Shown here one piece after another: positions 39,169 to 46,955 of a stretch of 64,000 bases of DNA. The stretch's first letter is position 1. The number at the start of each line of letters is the position of its first letter. The notes beneath the pieces are model-generated. The model saw only the letters and a list, made by a program, of their open reading frames with translations, searched no databases and was not told the origin of the DNA. Source of the stretch: Xanthobacter aminoxidans (GTDB lineage: Bacteria > Pseudomonadota > Alphaproteobacteria > Rhizobiales > Xanthobacteraceae); contig NZ_JAMJXC010000013.1 in NCBI RefSeq assembly GCF_023571765.1, positions 62,001 to 126,000 of the forward strand, in the 5' to 3' direction. A program made the translations under genes and the position numbers.

Positions 39169-39702
39169 ATGGGGATGCGTGTGGCGTCACGAGACAAGAG
39201 GCATGAACGCACGGGGAACGCGCCGACCACCAGGAACCGGAGGCTCGGCCTTGCGGGGACCGCCGCCCTCTTGCTCGCCGGGATGGCGCTCACAGGCTGC
39301 GACCAGGTGATCGTGAACGGCACGGGCGGCCAGCTCTCCGGCGTGGTTCGCACCTATCAGCGCGGCTACGTGCTGGCCGATGGCGCGCTGGATCAGATCC
39401 CGGTCGGATCGAGCCAGGAACAGGTGCTGCTGGTGCTCGGCACGCCGTCCACCGTCGCGACGCTGAACGGCGACGCCTTCTTCTACATCTCCCAGACCCA
39501 GCAGCGCGTCGCCTTCCTGAAGCCGGAGATCACCGAGCAGAAGGTGCTCGCGGTCTATTTCGACAAGAACAAGCGCGTGACGCGCATCGCCCAGTACGGA
39601 CTGAAGGACGGCAAGGTGTTCGACTTCGTGTCGCAGACCACGCCCACCAGCGGCGAGGAACTGAGCCTCATCCGCCAGATGATCGGCCTCATCACCTTCT
39701 GA
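39169..39702 (+). CDS. bamE: outer membrane assembly lipoprotein BamE
   Basis: A 177-residue lipoprotein subunit of the beta-barrel assembly (BAM) machine. The signal peptide ends in the lipobox MALTGC near residue 44, so the mature protein is lipidated and anchored in the outer membrane. The SmpA/OmlA fold motif is visible: DQIPVGSSQEQVLLVLGTPSTVATLNGDAFFYIS. The N-terminal region before the signal peptide is long and basic; a second in-frame ATG at 39175 is equally possible. It stands opposite the bc1-chaperone operon, 122 bp apart, an arrangement common in alphaproteobacteria. Confidence 0.93.
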   Translation: MGMRVASRDKRHERTGNAPTTRNRRLGLAGTAALLLAGMALTGCDQVIVNGTGGQLSGVVRTYQRGYVLADGALDQIPVGSSQEQVLLVLGTPSTVATLNGDAFFYISQTQQRVAFLKPEITEQKVLAVYFDKNKRVTRIAQYGLKDGKVFDFVSQTTPTSGEELSLIRQMIGLITF

Positions 39703-39848
39703 TCGGGGATTTGGGCAGGCCCGCCGTGCGCATCGCGTGCGCCGGGCCGTAACCTGCGCGGTACTTGACCTGCGCCGCAAATGGCGCTCCCAAGGGCGGC
39801 GGGCCCCCCCCGCCCCTTCGCAACGCCCGGAGCGACGAGCCCCAACCG

Positions 39849-40637
39849 ATGGCTAGAACACTCGGACAGGACCTCGCTGCCGCGCTGCGCTTCTATTCCC
39901 GCCTGCCGCTGCCGGCGCGGGATGACACCGCCTTCGCGCCGCCCGACATCAACCGCATCGCCTATGCGATCCCCATCGCCGGCGCTGTGCTCGGCCTGAT
40001 CGGGGCGCTGGTCCTTATCCTCGCCATGGCCGTGAAGCTGCCGGCGTTCCTTGCCGCCGTGCTCGCGGTGACGGCGCTGGCGCTGGCCACCGGATGCTTC
40101 CACGAGGACGGGCTGGCCGACACCGCGGATGGGCTGGGCGGCGGCCGTGACCGTGCACACAAGCTCGCCATCATGCGCGACAGTCGCATCGGCACCTATG
40201 GCGGGACTGCGCTCCTGCTGGGGCTGCTGCTGCGGATCGGCGCGCTGGAGGCGCTCGCCATATCGGTCGGCCCGCTCCGCGCCGGCCTTGCCCTCATCGC
40301 CGGCGAAGCGGCCTCGCGTGCCGCCGGGGTGCTGCTCATCGCCGCTTTGCCCCCGGCCCGCACCGACGGCGCGGGCGCGTCCGTCGGCCGGCCCTCGGAA
40401 GCGGCGGCGCTGTCCTGTGCCCTGGTCGCCGCCCTCATCGTCTGCGTGCTGATGGTGGCGGCGTTCGGTATCGGCGCGGCCTTTGCCGGCCTGATCGGGC
40501 CTGTGCTGGCGCTGCTGGTGATGATGCGCCTGTCGAGCTGCCTCATCGGCGGGCAGACCGGCGACGTGGCGGGCGCCACCCAGCAGGTGGCGGTGATTGT
40601 GTTCCTCCTCGGCGTGCTTATCTTCGGCGGACGGTAG
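39849..40637 (+). CDS. cobS: adenosylcobinamide-GDP ribazoletransferase (cobalamin synthase)
   Basis: A 262-residue multi-pass inner-membrane enzyme joining alpha-ribazole to adenosylcobinamide-GDP in the last steps of B12 synthesis. The family signature is intact: ATGCFHEDGLADTADGLGGGRDRAHKLAIMRDSRIGTYG, followed by several hydrophobic helices. The ATG at 39849 starts MARTLGQDLAAALRFYSRLP, typical for CobS. No cobalamin riboswitch was found in the 146 bp upstream. Other cob genes are not in the window. Confidence 0.94.
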   Translation: MARTLGQDLAAALRFYSRLPLPARDDTAFAPPDINRIAYAIPIAGAVLGLIGALVLILAMAVKLPAFLAAVLAVTALALATGCFHEDGLADTADGLGGGRDRAHKLAIMRDSRIGTYGGTALLLGLLLRIGALEALAISVGPLRAGLALIAGEAASRAAGVLLIAALPPARTDGAGASVGRPSEAAALSCALVAALIVCVLMVAAFGIGAAFAGLIGPVLALLVMMRLSSCLIGGQTGDVAGATQQVAVIVFLLGVLIFGGR

Positions 40638-40697
40638 GCGAGCGGCGATTCCCGCCCCGCCTCAGCCGGAAGGAGCCGAGGGCCCGCCCGCGCAGCC

Positions 40698-40934
40698 ATG
40701 ACCGAGCCGTCAGAAACCCGGACCGTTTCCCGCACCGGCACCATCGTCACGCCCTGCATCAAGGTGTGTGCGGTGGAGCCCTTGAGCGGGCTGTGCATCG
40801 GCTGCGGGCGGACGCTGCGCGAGATCGGCGGCTGGGCCTCCTTCTCCCCGGATGCGCGCGACCGGATCATGGCCGTCCTCCCCGACCGTCTGGCGCGTCT
40901 CCGGCAGACGGCGCCGGACGCCTTCATGGAATAG
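40698..40934 (+). CDS. DUF1289 Cys-rich small protein
   Basis: A 78-residue cytoplasmic protein of the DUF1289 family. Cysteine spacing is visible in TPCIKVCAVEPLSGLCIGCGRTLREIGGWASF, followed by a short helical LARLRQTAPDAF tail. The four Cys suggest metal or Fe-S binding, but no function is established. It lies 60 bp after cobS and 6 bp before the protease gene, probably in one transcript. Confidence 0.88.
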   Translation: MTEPSETRTVSRTGTIVTPCIKVCAVEPLSGLCIGCGRTLREIGGWASFSPDARDRIMAVLPDRLARLRQTAPDAFME

Positions 40935-40940
40935 GCCGCC

Positions 40941-41657
40941 ATGCGCAGCGACCGTCTCCTCTGGCTCCTCCTGATCGGCCTGTTCGCCGGCGGCGTCATC
41001 CTCGCGGTGAACCACGAGCAGGGCGAAGTGGCGGGCATCGACATCAACAAGTTCGGTGCGCTGGTGGGTCAGCTTTCCATCGCCGTGTTCGTCGGCGCGG
41101 CGGCGTGGTCCATCATTCGCGGCCGGATCGCCGAATCGCTCATGGCCGCCGCCTTCTGGCTGGTGCTCGCGGTGCTGCTGGCCCTCGGCTACACCTATCG
41201 TGACCCCCTCGCCCAGGTCGGCCGCAAGGTGCTGGCCGAGGTCGCGCCGGGCTATGCGGTCAATCTCGCGCAGACCGGCACGAGCATCGTGGAGGTGACG
41301 CGCGGCGCGGGTGGCGACTTCGCGGTGCGCGCCGGCATCAACGGCTCCGGGGTGAGCATGCTGGTCGACACCGGAGCCTCCTCCGTCGTGCTGACCCACG
41401 AGGCGGCGCAGGCGGTGGGCCTGCCGGTGGATTTCCTGAAGTACGACGTGCCCGTCGACACCGCCGCCGGCCGGACGCGCGCCGCCGCCGTGGTGCTGGA
41501 CACCATGACCATCGGCAGCATCGTCGAACGGCATGTGCCCGCCCTCGTCTCTCCCGCCGGCGCATTGCGCACCAGCCTCCTCGGCATGAGCTTCCTGTCG
41601 CGGCTGGACGCCTTCGAGTTCCGCGGCGACAAGCTCGTCATGCGTGGCGGAAAATGA
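40941..41657 (+). CDS. membrane-anchored retropepsin-like aspartic protease (TIGR02281 family)
   Basis: A 238-residue protein with two or three N-terminal hydrophobic segments (LLWLLLIGLFAGGVILAV; AFWLVLAVLLALGYTY) and a C-terminal clan AA single-domain aspartic protease fold. The active site is VSMLVDTGASSVVLTHEAAQAVGL (D-T-G-A), and the flap-like and hydrophobic C-terminal LLGMSFLSRLDAFEF matches the family. It is expected to act in the periplasm as a dimer; no substrate is known. It follows the DUF1289 gene by 6 bp. Confidence 0.9.
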   Translation: MRSDRLLWLLLIGLFAGGVILAVNHEQGEVAGIDINKFGALVGQLSIAVFVGAAAWSIIRGRIAESLMAAAFWLVLAVLLALGYTYRDPLAQVGRKVLAEVAPGYAVNLAQTGTSIVEVTRGAGGDFAVRAGINGSGVSMLVDTGASSVVLTHEAAQAVGLPVDFLKYDVPVDTAAGRTRAAAVVLDTMTIGSIVERHVPALVSPAGALRTSLLGMSFLSRLDAFEFRGDKLVMRGGK

Positions 41658-41724
41658 TTGTATTTCCGCCTCCTGCTCGTCTCGGTTAGGGTCGCGCGTT
41701 CTCATACCTGAACGGCGAAGTTTG

Positions 41725-42636
41725 ATGCGCGTGCCCACAGCGACCGATCTCCAGAAGGAACGGGCGATCCTGTTCGCCATCCTTCTCGATTTCAGCGTTT
41801 TCGTGCCCTACCTCATCACCGTGTCGCGGATCGGTTCGCTGGCCATGCTGGCGGAACTGCTGCGCGGCGGCCTGCTGCTTCTGGTGGAAGGCCTCGCGCT
41901 GGTGACGCTGCGCGCCGCCCATCGCGGCCGCATGTATTTCTACGATTTCGGCATCGGCAAGCTCGAGCGCATGTTCGCGGCCGCCATCGGCGTGCTGCTG
42001 CTGCTCGCGGCGGTGTTCATCCTCATCAAGGTGATGGATTCGACCGAATCCGAGCCGCTGCCGCCATTCTGGGTGGCCGCCGCCCTGGGGCTTGTCGTCT
42101 ACAACCTGTTCACGAATCTGGCGCCGCTGGTTCCGCTGTGGCGGGCGACGCGCGCGGGCACCTCCATCATCGTGCTCAGCCAGTTCCGCGCCCGCATCGC
42201 CAAGGCGGTCGCCTCGGTGACGGTGGTGGTGTGCGTCGCCCTTGACGTGCTGCTGCCGCATACCGAGGTGGGGCTGGCCGCCGACGATATCGGCGGGCTT
42301 ATCGGCGCCGCCTTCATGCTGGTCATCGGCGGCGCCATGATCTCGGAAGCCCTGCCGGACCTTCTCGACCGGGCGCTGGCCGAGCCGCTCCAGATGAAGG
42401 TCAACGCCGCGCTCGCCGCCTACTTCGATCGCTATGAGCAGCTCATCGGCGTTCGGACCCGCAAGTCCGGCAATGTCGCCCATGTGGAGATCACGGTGGG
42501 CTTCGCGCCCGGGCGCACCATCGCCGATGTCAGCTCGGTGACGCAGGGCCTGCGCCAGACACTCACCGCCGCCATACCCGACGCCGACGTGGTGGTCATC
42601 GCCGCGCCCTACGATCCGGACGCGCGACCGGCTTAG
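41725..42636 (+). CDS. divergent cation-diffusion-facilitator-like membrane protein
   Basis: A 303-residue protein laid out like a CDF transporter: about six hydrophobic segments followed by a ~85-residue C-terminal cytoplasmic domain with ferredoxin-like pattern (THVEITVGFAPGRTIADVSSV type). The membrane metal site of CDF proteins (two Asp/His pairs in helices 2 and 5) is not preserved: helix 2 reads AELLRGGLLLLVEGLAL and helix 5 reads LAADDIGGLIGAAFML, with Arg and Ile where His/Asp are expected. YDFGIGKLERMFA does keep the CDF loop signature. Substrate cannot be assigned. A palindromic repeat overlaps its stop. Confidence 0.8.
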   Translation: MRVPTATDLQKERAILFAILLDFSVFVPYLITVSRIGSLAMLAELLRGGLLLLVEGLALVTLRAAHRGRMYFYDFGIGKLERMFAAAIGVLLLLAAVFILIKVMDSTESEPLPPFWVAAALGLVVYNLFTNLAPLVPLWRATRAGTSIIVLSQFRARIAKAVASVTVVVCVALDVLLPHTEVGLAADDIGGLIGAAFMLVIGGAMISEALPDLLDRALAEPLQMKVNAALAAYFDRYEQLIGVRTRKSGNVAHVEITVGFAPGRTIADVSSVTQGLRQTLTAAIPDADVVVIAAPYDPDARPA

Positions 42637-42697
42637 AGCATATGCATTCTCTTCACGCGAACCGGCATCCACTTCGCTTGAAAGTGCTTCAGAGCAT
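42635..42697. repeat. palindromic intergenic repeat element
   Basis: An imperfect hairpin centred near 42667, with TTCACGCGAA (42652-42661) facing TTCGCTTGAA (42673-42682), flanked on each side by AGAGCAT (42635-42641 and 42691-42697). The pattern CGCGAACCGG...CCACTTCGCTTGAAA resembles a dispersed intergenic palindrome I recall from many Rhizobiales chromosomes. It fills the 52-bp gap between two convergent genes and includes both stop codons, so it may act as terminator. Confidence 0.6.
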
Positions 42698-43525
42698 CTC
42701 CAGCCCCACCTTGCGGCGCGGCGGGGGGAAGGCCTTGTCGATGGCGGCGAGGTCTTCGGCGTCCAGCACCAGATCGCGCGCGGCGGCATTCATCTCCACA
42801 TGCTCGATGCGGCTCGCCTTGGGGATGGCGATGACATCCCCGCTGCGCATCACCCAGGCGAGCGCCACCTGGAACGGGTCCACGCCGTGCTTCTTCGCCA
42901 CGGCGCCCAGCGCCCCGCCGCGCGGCAGGCGGGCCTGCTCGATGGGGCTGTAGGCCATGACCGGGATGCGCGCGGCGCGCAGCTCCGGGAACAGGTCGAA
43001 TTCCGGCCCGCGGCGGCCCGGATTGTAGAGCACCTGATTGGCGGCGCAGGCAGTGCCACCCTTGGTCGAGAGCAGTTCCTCCATGTCGTCCGTGTCGAGG
43101 TTGCTCACGCCCCAGAGGCGGATCTTGCCCGCCTTCTGGAGCGCTTCGAAGCCGGCGATGGTCTCGGACAGGGGATGGTTGCCACGCCAGTGGAGGAGAT
43201 AGAGGTCGATCACGTCGGTCTTCATCCGCTTCAGGCTGCGCTCGCAGGCGGCGGCGACGCCGGTCCGGCTGGCGTTGTGCGGGTAGACCTTGCTGACGAG
43301 GAACACCTCGTCCCGACGCCCGGCGATGGCCTCCCCCACCACCTCTTCGGCACCGCCGTCGGCATACATTTCCGCCGTATCGATGAGCGTGAGGCCGAGG
43401 TCGATGCCGCGCTGCAAGGCCTTCGCCTCGGCGGAGCGGGCGGTGGAACGCTCGCCCATGTACCAGGTGCCCTGGCCGAGGGCGGGCACCGTCTCGCCAT
43501 TGGGAAGGGTCACGGTCTTGGTCAT
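42689..43525 (-). CDS. aldo/keto reductase
   Basis: A 278-residue NADPH-dependent oxidoreductase of the AKR superfamily. The catalytic tetrad is visible: Asp and Tyr in LIDTAEMYADG, Lys in LVSKVYPHNA, and His in LYLLHWRGNHP. GVSNLDTDDMEELL and VIAIPKASRIEHVEMNAAA are the usual later motifs (cofactor binding). The ATG at 43525 has a GAGGA site; a longer open frame to 44011 lies opposite another gene. The substrate is unknown. Confidence 0.93.
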   Translation of the reverse strand: MTKTVTLPNGETVPALGQGTWYMGERSTARSAEAKALQRGIDLGLTLIDTAEMYADGGAEEVVGEAIAGRRDEVFLVSKVYPHNASRTGVAAACERSLKRMKTDVIDLYLLHWRGNHPLSETIAGFEALQKAGKIRLWGVSNLDTDDMEELLSTKGGTACAANQVLYNPGRRGPEFDLFPELRAARIPVMAYSPIEQARLPRGGALGAVAKKHGVDPFQVALAWVMRSGDVIAIPKASRIEHVEMNAAARDLVLDAEDLAAIDKAFPPPRRKVGLEML

Positions 43526-43672
43526 GGGCGGTTCCTCGGGCTTCGTTCCGCTGGCTGGTCGCGGGCGACCATAACGGCTGCTTCGGGCAGGTCCAGAGCC
43601 GGCCTGCGGCAGGGAGACGCTGCGTAGATTCACGCGCTTGACCCCTTCTGCCGCGTTGCACACAAGCGGAGC

Positions 43673-44050
43673 ATGGGCATCGGGTTGGGATTCAAGGGCT
43701 TGCGGGTAGCGGCTGCCGCACTTTTCGTGCTGGCGCAGCTGACGCTCGGGTTCGCCCATCAGCCTGTCGCCCTGCCCTCCTCCGAGGCTCCCGTCGATCT
43801 TGCGGCCTATGCGCTGCCGGACGGCACGCTGCCGGACCTCTGCCTCAATGGCGCAGACGCCGGAACGGTTCTCAAGGCCCATCCCTGCGACGCCTGCGTG
43901 CTGACCTCGGCGCCCGGCCTTGCCGTGGCGCCGCAACCCGCGCTCGCGGCGCCCGATGGCCGGCGCATCGCGCACCTCCCCGTGGGCTGCGAACGCCAGC
44001 CGGCCGAGCAAGCCCGCGGCGCCCAGGCGCGTGGCCCTCCTGTGACGTGA
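43673..44050 (+). CDS. exported Cys-x-x-Cys protein, DUF2946-like
   Basis: A 125-residue protein with a signal peptide (RVAAAALFVLAQLTLGFAHQ) and a HPCDACVLTSAPGLA motif near residues 65-80, which recalls DUF2946 proteins, often found near copper genes. The C-terminus is Ala/Pro/Arg-rich. The start has only a close GGA site. It is divergent from the aldo/keto reductase. Function unknown; the resemblance is weak and rests on the CxxC motif and position. Confidence 0.55.
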   Translation: MGIGLGFKGLRVAAAALFVLAQLTLGFAHQPVALPSSEAPVDLAAYALPDGTLPDLCLNGADAGTVLKAHPCDACVLTSAPGLAVAPQPALAAPDGRRIAHLPVGCERQPAEQARGAQARGPPVT

Positions 44051-44127
44051 CCCAAAGTTGAACCGGCGCGGGAGCCTCCCGACGCCTCCGGTCCCTGCCG
44101 CCCATGCGGCCCTTCGGGTTTTCGTTC

Positions 44128-44697
44128 ATGTCAGACACGCAATCTCACGCGTCTTCGGAGGCGCTCGCGCGCGCCCGCGCCGCCATGTCGGCGGAATTCG
44201 GCACCGTCACCCGCACCGCGTTCGATCCGGCGCGCCGCGCGCCGCGGCGGCTCTATCACACCAACGGCTTCAACCCGCCCCGCCCTATCGAGGCGGCGGC
44301 TCGGCGTGGCTGGTCCCGGCGTTGCCCGGCCTGCGGCGAAGGTGCCCTGTTCGGGCGCTGGATGCAGGTTTCGGAAGCCTGCACGCACTGCGGCGAGGCG
44401 CTGGGCCATGCCCGCGTCACCAACGCCGTGCCGGTCCTCGCAATCCCTCTTGCGCTGCTGGCCGGATCGCTGGTGGGCGGCATTCTGGAGCTTATCAGCG
44501 AGCTCCCGCTGGCGCTCGAGCTTGCGGCCAGCGAACTGGTGGCGGTGGCGGCCGCCTTCCATGTGCTGCCCCGCGCCAAGGGCCTCGCCGTCGGCCTTGC
44601 CTGGGCGAACCATGTGGGCGGCTTCGATCCGCTCCTCCATCTGGTGCCGGACCCGGAAGCCCCAGCCGCGCTGCCCCCGCCCGTCGAGGCTCCCTGA
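44128..44697 (+). CDS. DUF983 family zinc-ribbon membrane protein
   Basis: A 189-residue protein. The central zinc-ribbon RCPACGEGALFGRWMQVSEACTHCGEALG has two CxxC pairs and is the DUF983 hallmark. It is followed by two hydrophobic helices (VPVLAIPLALLAGSLVGGI and AASELVAVAAAFHVL). In relatives the protein often sits near cytochrome oxidase or copper genes, but its role is not established. The ATG at 44128 was chosen; 44104 is also in frame and would add eight residues. A 14-bp hairpin follows its stop. Confidence 0.85.
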   Translation: MSDTQSHASSEALARARAAMSAEFGTVTRTAFDPARRAPRRLYHTNGFNPPRPIEAAARRGWSRRCPACGEGALFGRWMQVSEACTHCGEALGHARVTNAVPVLAIPLALLAGSLVGGILELISELPLALELAASELVAVAAAFHVLPRAKGLAVGLAWANHVGGFDPLLHLVPDPEAPAALPPPVEAP

Positions 44698-44701
44698 AAC
44701 G

Positions 44702-44734
44702 CAGAACGCCGGCGGGAGCACCGCCGGCGTTCTG
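44702..44734. terminator. bidirectional terminator between the DUF983 and CbiM-like genes
   Basis: Perfect 14-bp stem CAGAACGCCGGCGG (44702-44715) / CCGCCGGCGTTCTG (44721-44734) around a GAGCA loop, followed by TTATCC. It lies between two convergent genes. Confidence 0.88.
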
Positions 44735-44761
44735 TTATCCGAGGGTTGCTTGCGGGCGCGA

Positions 44762-45445
44762 TCAGGCCGCGTCGTAGAGCCGGCGCTCCAGCAGCGGGTT
44801 GCCGCCCTTGAAGGCGCCATGCAGCGCCTTCGCGGCCGCAAGCACCGCAAGGTCCACCAGCGGCTCGACGATGATGACGAGCATGTAGGCGCCCCCGAAG
44901 GTCGCCACCGAGGCGATGTTCTCGGAGGCGAAGCCCTGGCCGTAGACCGCCCAGAACGCCACCCAGCCGACGATGCCGGCCTGATAGGTGGTGGAGAGCG
45001 CGAGCGCCTGCCCGTACTTCAGCTCCACATAGGGCGTGCCCGGCGCCACGATGCGGCGCGCGACGGCGGCGACGCCGAACAGCGGCACCAGCAGGGTCGT
45101 CACGTTCATCCCGTACTGGGGCAGGTCGAACGGCGCGAAGAACAGGCCCTGGACGAGCAGGCCGAAGGCGAGGCCGAGGGCCGCCGGAGCCGCGCCGAAC
45201 ATCAGGAACAGGGTCGAGCCGAGAATGAGGTGCACTTCCGAGACGCCCACCGGATAGTGCGGCAGCACCTCGAAAAAGCTGAACACGAGAGCGGTGGTGG
45301 CGAGGGTGCGGCCCGCCAGCGAAAGGAAGCCGCGCTCGCGCACCGCCTCATAGGCAAGCTTCAGGGCGTAGCCGCCGGCGGCGGCCGCCGTGACATAGCT
45401 GAGGCCGATCTTGGCCCCGTCCACGAGTCCGGGTTCGATATGCAT
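44762..45445 (-). CDS. CbiM/NikM-like energy-coupling-factor permease
   Basis: A 227-residue inner-membrane protein of the CbiM family, the metal-recognising subunit of Co/Ni ECF transporters. The N-terminus MHIEPGLVDGAKIG keeps the His at position 2 that coordinates the metal in the family, and the ATG at 45445 (with a GGAG site) is therefore favoured over longer frames. FEVLPHYPVGVSEVHLILGSTLFLMFG resembles the conserved EVH loop. There are six to seven hydrophobic segments. No cbiN, cbiQ or cbiO lies next to it, so the energising subunits would be elsewhere or absent. The cobalamin riboswitch upstream supports cobalt as substrate. Confidence 0.88.
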   Translation of the reverse strand: MHIEPGLVDGAKIGLSYVTAAAAGGYALKLAYEAVRERGFLSLAGRTLATTALVFSFFEVLPHYPVGVSEVHLILGSTLFLMFGAAPAALGLAFGLLVQGLFFAPFDLPQYGMNVTTLLVPLFGVAAVARRIVAPGTPYVELKYGQALALSTTYQAGIVGWVAFWAVYGQGFASENIASVATFGGAYMLVIIVEPLVDLAVLAAAKALHGAFKGGNPLLERRLYDAA

Positions 45446-45499
45446 GCTGGTCTCCGTTGCCGTCTCACCCGACGGCCCGAGGGTTATCATCATGCGATC

Positions 45500-45717
45500 G
45501 GCCGGTCTCCTGACTCGCGGGTCTACGCTCACCCCCGCCTTCCCGGCCAGCCCTAGGGGCTGTGGCCAGTGGCATACTGGAAGATCGCTCGCCGCTCACA
45601 GTCGCGGGGGCGGTTGGGGCTTCGGACCTCCCTGGCGGATTTCCGCGCAGGTTCAGGCCTTACCCCATTCCCGTTTCACTCCGGATGCCGTGGCAACCGG
45701 AGCACCGTTCGCACGTG
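45500..45717 (-). promoter_or_regulatory. cobalamin (AdoCbl) riboswitch
   Basis: Read on the minus strand, the leader contains in order: a GTGAAACGGGAA element, a CCGCCCCCGCGACTGTGAGC segment, GCCACTGG, CCGGGAAGG and, at the 3' end, GAGTCAGGAGACCGGCC (plus-strand 45500-45516), i.e. the B12-box and core of cobalamin riboswitches. It lies 55 bp upstream of the CbiM-like start. When B12 is bound, translation or transcription of the permease should be switched off. Ends are approximate. Confidence 0.92.
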
Positions 45718-45848
45718 CAGCAGGCACCGAACAGCTCCGCGCTGTCAAGCGCTCGCGGTGGAGAGGGGAAGCGGCGCAGTGCGCGCCGCTCCCGATCCGC
45801 GCTTCCGAGGCCCCGCCATGCGGCGGGACCCGGAGCGTGACGACGGAC

Positions 45849-46340
45849 TCAGTGGCCGGGATGGGCACTGCCGGAGGCGCCGAGGCCCTCCACCTGGAAC
45901 TTCACGGGCACACTGCCGGCCTTCTCGAAGGTCAGCGTGCCGTCCACAGAGGTGCCCTCCTTGAGCGGGGACTTCAGGTCCATGAACATGATGTGGTAGC
46001 CGCCCGGCTTCAGCTCGACGCTGCCGCCGGCCGGGATGGTGAGACCGTCCGGGATGGGCCGCATCACCATGACGCCGTCCTTCATGGCCATCTCGTGGAT
46101 CTCGACCCGGCCGGCGAACGGCACGATGGCGGAGATCAGGCGGTCGGGCGCGGCGCCGGTGTTCTTCACCACCAGATAGCCGGCGGCGACGCTGGCGCCG
46201 CCCGGCGTCGCCCGCGACCAGGGATGGTCGATCTGCAGCGAGCCGGCCTTGTAGTCGTGCGCCACGGCAGCGCCCGTCAGGGCGACGGTGGCGACGGCAG
46301 CGGCCATCACGGCACGGCGGGTGAGATGGAAAATGGACAT
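45849..46340 (-). CDS. periplasmic copper chaperone PCu(A)C
   Basis: A 163-residue exported copper(I) chaperone that can deliver Cu to cytochrome oxidase. The signal peptide ([21 protein letters not shown]) is followed by a cupredoxin-like domain with the copper ligands of the family: [15 protein letters not shown] near residue 95 and YHIMFMDL near 130, matching the HxM...M...HxM pattern. The C-terminus is GSAHPGH. The ATG at 46340 has a near-perfect AAGGAG site at 6 bases. Upstream on the same strand is a DUF2946-like gene (150 bp); downstream is the riboswitch-controlled CbiM-like gene. Confidence 0.93.
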   Translation of the reverse strand: MSIFHLTRRAVMAAAVATVALTGAAVAHDYKAGSLQIDHPWSRATPGGASVAAGYLVVKNTGAAPDRLISAIVPFAGRVEIHEMAMKDGVMVMRPIPDGLTIPAGGSVELKPGGYHIMFMDLKSPLKEGTSVDGTLTFEKAGSVPVKFQVEGLGASGSAHPGH

Positions 46341-46490
46341 GGGTGCTCCTTGGTTGCGCCAATGGGGCTTCTGCCTCATGGCGGGATGAACCTGCTGGTT
46401 GGACTTGATGAGCCGCCCGCCACCCGAGCCGGACACGCGATGGCGTGGCCGCGCAGGCGGGGCAGATTCGGCCTTCGAAGGCGTCAGGGG

Positions 46491-46940
46491 TCAGGCGTCG
46501 AGGGGAGGCCCCTGCGAGGACCGCGGCTCGCGGCGGTCGCGACCACTTCCCTCTGCGGCGGCAACGGCTGCCCGCTCGGAAATCGCGGGGGTCGCGACAG
46601 GACGTCCGGCGTCGGCGGCAACCGGGAGGATCGGCGCCAGAGAATGGAAGGCGCAGAGGGCGCAGCAGACGGAATGGTCTGCCTGCGGCGACTCGGGGCT
46701 GTTGTCAGGAACTCCGGTGCTGCGGGCGCACAGGGCGCTGCCGCCGGATGCGCTGGCCATGGCCGTGACGGCGGAGCGCTCGAGCGCGATGCCCGCGACG
46801 AACAATTGCAGCACGAAGGCATAGGCAAGCCAGACGCAAAACGCGCCGCGCCCCCACCCTGCCTCACGCCACCTCGCCACCCGCTGCTCCCGGACCTCGC
46901 TCACCGGCCGGCATGTTAACCGCCCGGCGGAGAAAGTCAT
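46491..46940 (-). CDS. DUF2946-like membrane protein (CxxC)
   Basis: A 149-residue protein with one hydrophobic segment (AFCVWLAYAFVLQLFVAGIAL, about residues 33-53) and a Cys motif VCCALCAFHSLAP near residue 91, matching DUF2946 in layout. The tail is basic and Pro-rich. It follows the autotransporter gene on the same strand by 15 bp and precedes the PCu(A)C chaperone, so a role in copper handling is suggested by context only. The ATG at 46940 is the first in frame. Confidence 0.65.
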   Translation of the reverse strand: MTFSAGRLTCRPVSEVREQRVARWREAGWGRGAFCVWLAYAFVLQLFVAGIALERSAVTAMASASGGSALCARSTGVPDNSPESPQADHSVCCALCAFHSLAPILPVAADAGRPVATPAISERAAVAAAEGSGRDRREPRSSQGPPLDA

Positions 46941-46955
46941 CCGGTGCCGCCGCCC

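Noticed and set aside
42689-44011. Aldo/keto reductase with a 160-residue N-terminal extension
   Set aside because: The extra part lies opposite the DUF2946-like gene and the intergenic region; the ATG at 43525 has a GAGGA site and starts at the normal family N-terminus.
44762-45532. CbiM-like protein starting at 45532 (256 codons)
   Set aside because: That start lies inside the cobalamin riboswitch, and the family requires Met-His at the N-terminus, found at 45445.
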